Shown one piece after another: positions 16,215-23,677 of a stretch of 31,586 bases of DNA. The position numbers and the translations under genes were made by a program. Position 1 is the stretch's first letter; every line of letters starts with the position of its first letter. Source of the stretch: Scatosoma sp964459515 (GTDB lineage Bacteria > Bacillota > Clostridia > Christensenellales > Borkfalkiaceae); assembly GCA_964459515.1 (NCBI GenBank), contig CAYWML010000008.1, positions 1 through 31,586 of the forward strand, written 5' to 3'. The notes under the pieces are model-generated. The model did not search any database, was not told where the DNA came from, and was given only the letters and a program-made list of their open reading frames with translations.

Positions 16215-17285
16215 TTAAATTTTCAACAGGCTTTCCAAAGCCTCTTCTTTCAAGCCGCAACCGATAACGCAAAGTCTGCCGATAACGTCGGCTGCGCCGT
16301 CGCGAACGTCCGCTTCGCCGGGCACGTAATCGAAATGCAACCAGCCGTTTTCTCCTGCGACGATGCCCTTTGCGCGCAATACGTTGCCGTATTTTTCGGC
16401 GTTCTCCAACTCGGAAAGCGCGGAATACAGTTCTTCTTTCGTGTATTTACGCGTCGTTTCCCTCCCCCAACTCGAAAATACTTCGTCGGCGTGGTGATGT
16501 CCGTGATGATGTTCGTGGTGGCAGGAACAATCGGGATCGTCACACTCGTCGTCATGGTGATGATGTTCGTGACGGTGTTCGTGGTGGCAGGAACAATCGG
16601 GATCGTCGCACTCATCGTCATGGTGATGATGTTCGTGATGGTGTTCGCGTTCCGTTTCTTCGGCAAGCCGCCGCAACTCTGCTTCCAACGAATTTTTTTG
16701 CTCCATGGCGGAAAGAATGGATTTTCCGTCCAGCTCTTTCCAGCTCGCCGAAACGATCGTCGCGGTCTTATTCTTTTCCCGAAGCAACTCCACCGCCGCG
16801 GCAAGCTTTTCTTCCGAAGCCTTGTCGGTGTGCGAAAGCAAAATACAGCCGGCGTTTTCCACCTGATCGTTGAAAAATTCGCCGAAGTTTTTCATGTACA
16901 TTTTGCATTTCGCCGCATCCACGACCGTACAGAACGCATTCAACTCGGCATCGGAAAGCCGTGCGTTTTCCACGGCGCGAATAACGTCGCTGAGCTTGCC
17001 TACCCCCGAAGGTTCGATCAAAATGCGATCGGGCGCGTACTTCTCCGCAACCTGTCGCAAGGCTTTGGAAAAATCCCCGACGAGCGAACAGCAAATACAA
17101 CCCGAATTCATTTCGGTTACGTTGATACCTGCCTCCTGCATAAAGCCGCCGTCAATGCCGATTTCGCCGAACTCGTTTTCAATGAGCACGACGTTTTCGC
17201 CCGCATAAGCTTCGCGGATTAACTTTTTGATAAGCGTAGTCTTCCCTGCGCCGAGAAAGCCTGAAAAAATATCTATTTTCGTCAT
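16215..17285 (-). CDS. CobW/COG0523 GTP-dependent metallochaperone with His/Cys-rich repeats
   Basis: The 356-residue protein has Walker A GFLGAGKTT (9-17), ENEFGEIGIDGG (36-47), the metal-binding NSGCICC (60-66), the Walker B-like ILIEPSGVG (88-96) and, in place of NKxD, SHTD (151-154). A His/Cys/Asp-rich insert (about 214-266) consists of two 22-residue repeats, each with DDECDDPDCSC flanked by histidines. The CobW C-terminal domain follows (about 280-356). These GTPases deliver metal, often Zn2+, to client proteins; the insert suggests metal storage or buffering. The ATG at 17285 has GAGGTGATC upstream. An upstream GTG extension is unlikely. First gene of the pair, with a small palindrome upstream. 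Confidence 0.9.
   Translation of the reverse strand: MTKIDIFSGFLGAGKTTLIKKLIREAYAGENVVLIENEFGEIGIDGGFMQEAGINVTEMNSGCICCSLVGDFSKALRQVAEKYAPDRILIEPSGVGKLSDVIRAVENARLSDAELNAFCTVVDAAKCKMYMKNFGEFFNDQVENAGCILLSHTDKASEEKLAAAVELLREKNKTATIVSASWKELDGKSILSAMEQKNSLEAELRRLAEETEREHHHEHHHHDDECDDPDCSCHHEHRHEHHHHDDECDDPDCSCHHEHHHGHHHADEVFSSWGRETTRKYTKEELYSALSELENAEKYGNVLRAKGIVAGENGWLHFDYVPGEADVRDGAADVIGRLCVIGCGLKEEALESLLKI
16515..16646. repeat. Two tandem 66-bp direct repeats in the CobW gene
   Basis: 16515-16580 and 16581-16646 are adjacent copies with three mismatches. Each encodes 22 residues of the His/Cys-rich insert. Such in-frame repeats can gain or lose copies by slippage without breaking the gene. 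Confidence 0.9.
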
Positions 17286-17341
17286 AAGATCACCTCGTAA
17301 ATTCATTTTTGCCGCCGTAGCGTTCGCTCCGCGCGGCATTA

Positions 17342-17355
17342 CGTTATTTATAACG
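17342..17355. promoter_or_regulatory. Palindrome upstream of the CobW pair (candidate operator)
   Basis: CGTTAT-TT-ATAACG is a perfect inverted repeat 57 nt upstream of the CobW start. It overlaps a weak minus-strand -10 candidate (TATAAA, 17345-17350). A metal-responsive repressor site is possible, but the sequence does not match a Zur box that I can recognise. Confidence 0.35.
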
Positions 17356-17420
17356 CAAATTTCGTTCGATTAAACATTTTTATTGCACGTCGTCAAGCGG
17401 CGTCACTTCGCGGCGTTTTC

Positions 17421-18647
17421 TTAAAACGCCCACGTTCCGTTTTTGAAAATTTGCACGCGCTCGCCCGATTTCGTAATGCCGACGATCGACATATCCTTAG
17501 AACCGATCATGAAATCCACGTGAATCATGCTGTCGTTTACGCCGCGCGCCTTGCACTCTTCATCCGTCAAATTTTCAAAGCCTTTTAGGCATTCGTTAAA
17601 GCCATGCCCCAAGGCAAAGTGGCAACTCGCGTTTTCGTCGAAAAGGGTGTTGTAGAACAAAACGCCCGATTCGCTGATAGGCGAATCGTAGGGGATCAAC
17701 GCGCATTCGCCGAGGCGCGCCGCGCCTTCGTCCATCGAAACCATGTGTTTCAAAAGCGCTTCGCCCTTTTCCGCTTTCACTTCCGTAACTTTGCCGCCGA
17801 CGAAGCGCAAAGAAAAGTTTTCAATCAGTTCGCCCATGTACGACAACGGTTTCGTGGAATATACAATCCCTTCCGCGCGCCCTGCTTTCGGCGTGGTAAA
17901 TACTTCTTCCGTAGGGATATTCGGATTGAAAATCCTGCCTTGCAAGGTTTTTTCCTTGCCGCCTGCGAAAATGCCGTCCTCGTTCAATTCCACGGTAAAA
18001 TCCGTGCCGTTCGCGCTCTTGTACTCCAAATATTGCAAACCAAGCCCGTTGAGATAGGCGCAACGCGCGTCCAAATCGGCGTTGTGCGCGTGCCAATCGG
18101 CAACGGGATCAACCCCGTCGGCGCGCGAAGTGTGCAAAATCAACTTCCACATTTCTTCCAAAGCCTTTTCCTGCGAAAGCTCGGGAAAGACCTTTTTCGC
18201 CCACGCCGCCCCGGGAACGGCGGCAATACACCATTGATGACGATTTTCCAACGCGATGCGGAAAGGCTTCACCTGCGGATACATCGCTTGGCGCGCTTTG
18301 CTGAGTTTTTCTTGATCCGCACCGCGCATGCCGTCGGGATCTTCCGATTCGAGCCATAAACGGCAAGCATAATTTTCCGCCTTGAATTGCCATTTCGCCT
18401 TTACCCAAGGCTTCATTTCCGAAAGGGAATCCAAACTGCGATATTCCGCGTTCAGCCGCTCGATCGGCTGATGACTCCAATCCACGTAAACCTCGCTTGC
18501 GCCGGCTTTATAACATTCTTCCGTCACCAGCGTAACGAAGTCGGGTTGGTCGAGCGCGGCGGCAATAAACACCGTCTGCCCCTCCTGCACGTTTAATCCC
18601 ACACGCGCGATAAGTTTTGCATAATTTTCTATTTGTGCCTGATACAT
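17421..18647 (-). CDS. M29-family metallo-aminopeptidase
   Basis: Aminopeptidases of the AmpS/AmpT/PepS type remove N-terminal residues from peptides in the cytoplasm using two metal ions. The 408-residue protein has the family length and the ligand set in order: E247 or E248 in NIPTEEVF, E314 in RLGEC, H343 and H348 in CHFALGHGF, and H376/D378 in MIHVDFMIG. The N-terminal domain (about 1-200) is the typical alpha/beta part. The long open frame continues upstream, but the ATG at 18647 has GGAGG eight bases before it. It follows the asparaginase gene by 80 nt, suggesting a peptide/amino-acid catabolic pair. A hairpin (17412-17430) spans the stop codon but has no T tract. Confidence 0.93.
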   Translation of the reverse strand: MYQAQIENYAKLIARVGLNVQEGQTVFIAAALDQPDFVTLVTEECYKAGASEVYVDWSHQPIERLNAEYRSLDSLSEMKPWVKAKWQFKAENYACRLWLESEDPDGMRGADQEKLSKARQAMYPQVKPFRIALENRHQWCIAAVPGAAWAKKVFPELSQEKALEEMWKLILHTSRADGVDPVADWHAHNADLDARCAYLNGLGLQYLEYKSANGTDFTVELNEDGIFAGGKEKTLQGRIFNPNIPTEEVFTTPKAGRAEGIVYSTKPLSYMGELIENFSLRFVGGKVTEVKAEKGEALLKHMVSMDEGAARLGECALIPYDSPISESGVLFYNTLFDENASCHFALGHGFNECLKGFENLTDEECKARGVNDSMIHVDFMIGSKDMSIVGITKSGERVQIFKNGTWAF

Positions 18648-18727
18648 CTGCACTTCCTCCCAAAAAAGTTTTTCGTTTTTCAATCGATAACGGCAAATCG
18701 TGTTCAACGCATACCTGCCCCATTCGT

Positions 18728-19720
18728 TTACCCTATTAGATCGTAATTTACGCAACGATAGAACAAGGTGCGAAGCGTCGTTTCGTCTTTCGTTTGCGCC
18801 AACGCCCACATAAGTTTCGTAATAATGCTTTCATACGTCAAGGCATAGCTTTCCAAGGGATCGAAGCGTTTTTTCAGACCGCGCCCGACTTGGTAAATGC
18901 TCATATCGCTGCCTTCCTCTTGCACCTGCGTCGTCACGACGAGCGTTTTCCCCTGTTTTCGCCAACACTCTATCACGGAATAAAAACCATAATAATCGCT
19001 GTCGGGAATGCCGCCCGTGCCGTACCCCGAAAGCACCACGGCGTCGTAGCAACGGAAATAGGCGTCGAGCACTTCGCTACACGCCCCCGGCGTCAACGTC
19101 AACAGACCGACTTTGCGGTTCAGCGTAAGATAAAACGCAGGCTTTTCCTGTTTCGGCGCGGCGATATATTGAATAATTCTGCCGTCGCGAATAACGGCAA
19201 GATTGGGAAAGCCTACGCTCGTAAAGGCGTTGAAGCTTTTCGTGCGAATTTTTTTCGCGCGCGTACCTGCGATTACGTTGCCCTGAAAGACGATAACGAC
19301 GTCGGAAGCCGCCTCGGAAGCGGCATATAAAAAGCTATCCCTTAAATTGATGCGCGCGTCGGTATCCTCGCGATCGATAGGTTGTTGCGAGCCCGTAAAC
19401 ACGATCGGCTTCGGCGAATGCTGTACCATGTACGAGATCATCGCCGCCGTATAGGACATGGTATCCGTGCCGTGGCAAACGATAAACCCGTCGTATTCGT
19501 CGTAATAATCCCGAATCGTCGTCGCCAAACCGATCCAATGCTCGGGCGTAACGTTCGTACTGTCGATATTGTACAACTGCATAGCGGACGGCTGACAAAA
19601 TCCGAACACTTCGGGAACGTATTGCAAAAGTCCGTCCGCCCCTATCTTCGGCGTTAAGCCTTCCGCACCCAAATGCGAAGCAATCGTGCCGCCCGTAGCA
19701 ATCAAAAGAATTTTTTTCAT
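18728..19720 (-). CDS. L-asparaginase, type I (cytoplasmic)
   Basis: Hydrolyses L-asparagine to aspartate and ammonia. The 330-residue protein starts MKKILLIATGGTIAS with the catalytic T12. It has HGTDTM (83-88, catalytic T85 and D86), FTGSQQP (108-114) and a C-terminal region consistent with the AnsA-type enzyme. There is no signal peptide, so it is the cytoplasmic type I form. I chose the ATG at 19720 because AAGGA lies seven bases upstream; upstream in-frame starts at 19726 and 19738 are less well placed. It sits between the U32 gene (24 nt before it) and the M29 aminopeptidase, as part of a probable polycistron. It would release ammonia inside the cell. Confidence 0.94.
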   Translation of the reverse strand: MKKILLIATGGTIASHLGAEGLTPKIGADGLLQYVPEVFGFCQPSAMQLYNIDSTNVTPEHWIGLATTIRDYYDEYDGFIVCHGTDTMSYTAAMISYMVQHSPKPIVFTGSQQPIDREDTDARINLRDSFLYAASEAASDVVIVFQGNVIAGTRAKKIRTKSFNAFTSVGFPNLAVIRDGRIIQYIAAPKQEKPAFYLTLNRKVGLLTLTPGACSEVLDAYFRCYDAVVLSGYGTGGIPDSDYYGFYSVIECWRKQGKTLVVTTQVQEEGSDMSIYQVGRGLKKRFDPLESYALTYESIITKLMWALAQTKDETTLRTLFYRCVNYDLIG

Positions 19721-19744
19721 AAGCATTTCCTTCGGCAATCGCCG

Positions 19745-20947
19745 TTACCTTTTTTTACGCAAATAATCGCCTGCCTGCAAAACGAAGGGACAACGCAACC
19801 TGTAATGTTCCTGCACCAACTTGGCGTCGTCGACAGGCTGTCCCTTGGCGTCGAAAAGCTCCGTCACCGTAAAAGTTTTTCCGAAATTTTCATCGGGGGA
19901 AAGCGCTTCGAGTTCGTCGCCCGCGCGGAAACGATTGCGCATTTCCGCCGTCACGAAGCCGTCCGCACTGCCGAGCACGTCGGCAACGTATATCGAATCG
20001 CCCTTCGATTGACTGTCGGCATAGTGTATGGTTTGCGCGTTTTTGCCGAACGCGTACGCCGTCGTATACGTTCTATGCGCCACGTTGCCCAGCTCGGTTT
20101 CCGCGCGCGAAAGGCAATCGCCGTCCATGGCAAGACGGTAGGCGTGAATGACCGTCGCGAGATAGTACGCGCTCTTCATTCTGCCCTCGATCTTAAATGA
20201 ACAAATACCTGCCCCCTCCATTTCCCGTAAATGCGTGAGCATATTCAAATCTTTGCTATTGAAAATATATGCGCCTTTTTCATCTTCTTCGATCGGAAGC
20301 CATTCGGACTTTCCGTTGGTAGCGTTCAACGCGCGCACCTCGTACCGCCAACGACACGCCTGCACGCATGCGCCGCGGTTAGACTGTCTGCCGTCCAAAT
20401 AGTCGGAAAGCAAGCACCTGCCGCTGTACGAAACGCACATCGCACCGTGGACGAACGCCTCCAATTCGATTTCGGGAACGAACGCATGGATTTCCGCGAT
20501 CTCCGCAAGCGAAAGCTCCCGTGCCAAGATTACGCGCGAAACGCCCTGCTCCTGCCAGAATTTTACGGCATATTTATTCGTTGTGTTCGCCTGTGTGGAA
20601 AGGTGCAACGCAAGGCGCGGCGCATATTTTTGCGCGAAGTACGCCACTCCGGGATCGCTGACGATGACGGCGTCCGCGCGCGCCTGCTCCAAGGCGAGAA
20701 AATAGTCTCGAAGCTCCGCAAAATCGGCATTTTTCGCAAAAATATTTGCCGTCACGTATACTTTTTTCCCGAGAGAATGCGCGTAAGCGATTGCAGAGGC
20801 AAGCTCTTCCGTCGTGAAATTGTCGGCAAACGAGCGCAAAGAAAAGTTTTTTCCGCCGATATAGGCGGCGTCTGCGCCGAAACGAAACGCCGTTTTGAGT
20901 TTTTCATAACTACCCGCAGGTGCGAGAAGCTCCGTTTTCATTTGCAT
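19745..20947 (-). CDS. U32-family tRNA uridine-34 hydroxylase (TrhP-like)
   Basis: The 400-residue protein has the U32 'peptidase' signature EAFVHGAMCVSYSGRC (163-178) followed by NRGACVQACRW (190-200). C171, C178, C194 and C198 probably ligate an Fe-S cluster. N-terminally, ELLAPAGSYEKLKTAFRFGA (6-25) is also typical. Members of this family (TrhP in E. coli and B. subtilis) use prephenate to hydroxylate U34 of certain tRNAs to 5-hydroxyuridine rather than act as proteases. The adjoining upstream TrmR-like methyltransferase acts on that product, as in the B. subtilis yrrM-yrrN-yrrO cluster, which supports this role. B. subtilis carries two U32 subunits; only one is here. The ATG at 20947 follows GAGGA by seven bases. 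Confidence 0.85.
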   Translation of the reverse strand: MQMKTELLAPAGSYEKLKTAFRFGADAAYIGGKNFSLRSFADNFTTEELASAIAYAHSLGKKVYVTANIFAKNADFAELRDYFLALEQARADAVIVSDPGVAYFAQKYAPRLALHLSTQANTTNKYAVKFWQEQGVSRVILARELSLAEIAEIHAFVPEIELEAFVHGAMCVSYSGRCLLSDYLDGRQSNRGACVQACRWRYEVRALNATNGKSEWLPIEEDEKGAYIFNSKDLNMLTHLREMEGAGICSFKIEGRMKSAYYLATVIHAYRLAMDGDCLSRAETELGNVAHRTYTTAYAFGKNAQTIHYADSQSKGDSIYVADVLGSADGFVTAEMRNRFRAGDELEALSPDENFGKTFTVTELFDAKGQPVDDAKLVQEHYRLRCPFVLQAGDYLRKKR

Positions 20948-20950
20948 AAA

Positions 20951-21589
20951 TCATTCCTCTATTCCGTTTTTACCGAGATACACCGATAAAGCGACGCCGT
21001 CCCCGACGGGAAGCACGGACGTGCGAAAATCCGTATCCGACGTCACCGCATCCAAATAGGAACGCAGCTTGTCCACGATCGAATGCCGCTTCGGCGGCGC
21101 AGGCACTTCGCCGCTAACCCAACCGTACAGCAAAACGTCGTCGGCGAACAGCACGCCGCCTTTACGCAACAAGCGTTTCAAATCGAACAAATATTTCTCG
21201 TATTGCGCTTTCGGTCCGTCCAAAAACACGAAGTCGTAACAACCGTCCATCATCGAAAGTATTTCCCCCGCATCGCCGAGATAAGCGGTTACGCGATCGG
21301 AAATGCCGAAATCGGAAAAGTTCCGCTTCGCTTCGAGATAGCGTTCTTCCTCCAATTCGATGGTGGTTAGCCGCGCGGCAGGGCAAGCCTGCAACATGGC
21401 GATCGCCGATAAACCGACTGCCGTACCGATTTCCAAAATCCTCGTAGGGGCGTGCGATTGCAACAGCAACAACAAAAGATTTAAGGCTTCGGCATCGGCA
21501 ACGGGAATACCGCGCGACAAAGCTTCTGCCCTGCGCGCGGAAATGCGTTCGTCGATATTTAGTTTTACCAGATTCGCCGTATACGTCAT
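20951..21589 (-). CDS. trmR: O-methyltransferase, tRNA 5-hydroxyuridine methyltransferase TrmR-like
   Basis: The 212-residue class I SAM-dependent methyltransferase has motif I ILEIGTAVGLSA (51-62), TTIELEEERY (75-84), DFVFLDGPKAQY (118-129) and GGVLFADDVLLYGWV (about 142-157). This is the catechol O-methyltransferase-like layout. In B. subtilis the homologous YrrM (TrmR) methylates 5-hydroxyuridine-34 to 5-methoxyuridine, helping tRNAs read more third-position bases. The U32 hydroxylase gene starts 3 nt after its stop, the same pairing as in B. subtilis, so I assign this function by homology and context. The ribosome binding site is weak, and translation may be coupled to the rnj gene, whose stop is 6 nt upstream. 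Confidence 0.8.
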   Translation of the reverse strand: MTYTANLVKLNIDERISARRAEALSRGIPVADAEALNLLLLLLQSHAPTRILEIGTAVGLSAIAMLQACPAARLTTIELEEERYLEAKRNFSDFGISDRVTAYLGDAGEILSMMDGCYDFVFLDGPKAQYEKYLFDLKRLLRKGGVLFADDVLLYGWVSGEVPAPPKRHSIVDKLRSYLDAVTSDTDFRTSVLPVGDGVALSVYLGKNGIEE

Positions 21590-21595
21590 AACGCT

Positions 21596-23566
21596 TTATA
21601 CGTCCAAAATCGAAACGGCGATAAGCGGCGCTTGCTTCGTTTTCTTGAAGAAATAATTTCTTAAAGCCTTGCGAATAACGACGGCAAGTTCGTCCTTGTT
21701 TCCGTTTTCGTAATCGTAACCGTCCACCGCGCGCGTAACAATCGGCAAAATATCCGTTTCGCTGTCCTTGCCCGTAAACACGCAACCGTGCGTTTCCACG
21801 ACGGGCATATTGATGACGTAGTTTCCCGTGACGGCAAGCGACACGATACAAATACCGTCTGCAGACATTTTCAAACGGTCTTTCATGACTTCGCTCGTGC
21901 CGTAATCCTCCATGCCCTCGCCGTCGATTAAACGCGTACCTGCCGCTATGTTTTCGCCCAAACGCAAGGATTTATCGGTAAGCTCTACACAATTTCCGAT
22001 TTCGGTTATTAAGATATTTTGTTTGGGCATACCCAAAGAGGTTGCCAACTGCGCGTGCCGTTTCAAATGGCGATATTCGCCGTGAATGGGAATGAAAAAT
22101 TTCGGCTGCAACAAGCTGTGCAGAATCTTATGTTCCTCTTGGCAGGCATGCCCCGAAACGTGGATTTTTTCCAAGCTTTCGTATACGACGCGCGCGCCTT
22201 TTTTATAGAGGTTGTTGATAACGCGATAGACCATTTTTTCGTTGCCGGGAATCGGCGTGGCGGAAATAATAATCGTATCGTTTTCACCGATGGTGACTTT
22301 ATTGAAATCGCCCGAAGCCATGCGCGTCAACGCGCTCATCGGCTCTCCCTGCGTGCCCGTAGAAACGATCAAAAGTTCGCCGTCGAACAGATTTTTGCAT
22401 TTTTCGACGTCAATCAAAACACCTTCGGGAATTTTCAATTCTCCGATTTTCACGGCGGCGTCCACCACTTTGAACATGCTCCGCCCAGACAGCGCGACTT
22501 TACGTCTGTACTTTACGGCAAGATCGATAATCTGCTGTAAACGGTGCACATTGGAAGCAAACGTCGCGATAATCAAGCGACGCGTCATGTTTTCGGAAAA
22601 AAGATGATCGAGGGTGGTCCCCACCACCGTTTCGCTCATGGTGTACCCTGGGCGTTCGATATTCGTCGATTCGCCCATGTAAAGCAAAACGCCCTCTTTG
22701 CCCAGCTCGGCAATGCGCTCGAAGTCGATCGGCGCGCCGGCAACGGGCGTTAAATCGATCTTGAAATCACCGCTGTGATAAATCAATCCGTTCGGCGTGC
22801 GTATTGCCAAGGCGCAAGCACCCGATATGGAATGGTTTACGTTGATGAACTCCACCTCGAACGCGCCTGCCTTAATCCTGTCGCCGGGGACGACGACGCG
22901 CTCGGTAACGTTCTGTATGTGATGTTCCTGCAATTTATTGTCCGTAAGCATCAAGGTGAGCTTCGTGGCATAAATCGGCGTATTCGGCTTGATTTCTTTC
23001 ATCAAATAGGGAACGCCGCCGATATGGTCTTCATGCCCGTGGGTAAGAAAAATACCGCGGATTTTATCCTTATTTTGCACGAGATAGGTGATGTCCGGCA
23101 CGACGGAATCCACCCCCGGCATATCCTCATTGTTGGGGAAAGTCAATCCTGCATCCACGATGATGATGTCGTTTCCGTATTCCAGCGCCGTCATGTTTTT
23201 GCCGATTTCGCCTACGCCGCCCAAAAATAAAACTTTAACGGGTTTCGTCCTTCTATGGTTTACGGGCGATTTTTGCTGCTTTTGCGTTTTTTCGGCTTCT
23301 TGCACGACGTATTCCTGCGTTTTGCGGTTTTTACGCGGTTGCCGTTCTCGCGGTTGAACTTGTAAATCTTCCGTCTGCGGTTTTCCGCGCCCTGCCGTTT
23401 TGCGCGCGGCGACCTGCGTCGTTGCCGACGAATTTTCCTGCCCGTAGGCCTTTACGGAAGAAGGAATTGGTGTGCCGACGGCTTCGTTGTTTTTTCTGCG
23501 CCGCGGTTTTTGGACGGGCGCAGACTGCTCCTCGCGGAGCTTGTTGTCTTTTCTGTTTTCCTTCAC
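21596..23566 (-). CDS. rnj: Ribonuclease J
   Basis: RNase J is a 5'-3' exonuclease and endonuclease of mRNA decay and rRNA maturation. The 656-residue protein contains a metallo-beta-lactamase/beta-CASP core with HGHEDH (176-181), NVNHSISG, YHSGDFKID, STGTQGEP, HVSGHA and PIHGEYRH, so the zinc site and beta-CASP motifs are present. The segment usually reading DSTN is ESTN here (GESTNIERPGYT). Residues 1-107 form a basic, Gln/Lys/Arg-rich, probably disordered extension before the catalytic core, which may bind RNA. The start is GTG at 23566 with a GAGGAG at unusually long spacing, so initiation may be inefficient. First gene of the rnj-trmR-U32-asparaginase-M29 series. Confidence 0.94.
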   Translation of the reverse strand: MKENRKDNKLREEQSAPVQKPRRRKNNEAVGTPIPSSVKAYGQENSSATTQVAARKTAGRGKPQTEDLQVQPRERQPRKNRKTQEYVVQEAEKTQKQQKSPVNHRRTKPVKVLFLGGVGEIGKNMTALEYGNDIIIVDAGLTFPNNEDMPGVDSVVPDITYLVQNKDKIRGIFLTHGHEDHIGGVPYLMKEIKPNTPIYATKLTLMLTDNKLQEHHIQNVTERVVVPGDRIKAGAFEVEFINVNHSISGACALAIRTPNGLIYHSGDFKIDLTPVAGAPIDFERIAELGKEGVLLYMGESTNIERPGYTMSETVVGTTLDHLFSENMTRRLIIATFASNVHRLQQIIDLAVKYRRKVALSGRSMFKVVDAAVKIGELKIPEGVLIDVEKCKNLFDGELLIVSTGTQGEPMSALTRMASGDFNKVTIGENDTIIISATPIPGNEKMVYRVINNLYKKGARVVYESLEKIHVSGHACQEEHKILHSLLQPKFFIPIHGEYRHLKRHAQLATSLGMPKQNILITEIGNCVELTDKSLRLGENIAAGTRLIDGEGMEDYGTSEVMKDRLKMSADGICIVSLAVTGNYVINMPVVETHGCVFTGKDSETDILPIVTRAVDGYDYENGNKDELAVVIRKALRNYFFKKTKQAPLIAVSILDV

Positions 23567-23600
23567 TATTTCTGTCTTTCTCCTCGGCGGAGCTTCCGCC

Positions 23601-23641
23601 TATAAAATAGAGAGCCGAAAATATGCAATTATCAGCTCTCT
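23601..23641 (-). terminator. Probable intrinsic terminator after the coiled-coil gene
   Basis: AGAGAGC (23609-23615) and GCTCTCT (23635-23641) form a 7-bp stem with a 19-nt loop. On the minus strand it is followed by ATTTTATA. Just beyond, GGCGGA/TCCGCC (23586-23600) forms a second small hairpin in the rnj leader. A weak rnj promoter candidate (TTGCAT, 17-bp spacer, TTATAG) overlaps this region. Confidence 0.55.
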
Positions 23642-23677
23642 TTCTGTTTATTCGTTTGTATCTTTTGTACGGAACGA

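Noticed and set aside
16490..16650. CRISPR-like tandem repeat
   Set aside because: Only two adjacent 66-bp copies with no spacers, lying in frame inside the CobW gene and encoding a His/Cys-rich insert.
17412..17430. 8-bp perfect hairpin spanning the M29 aminopeptidase stop codon, as a terminator
   Set aside because: No T tract follows on either strand.
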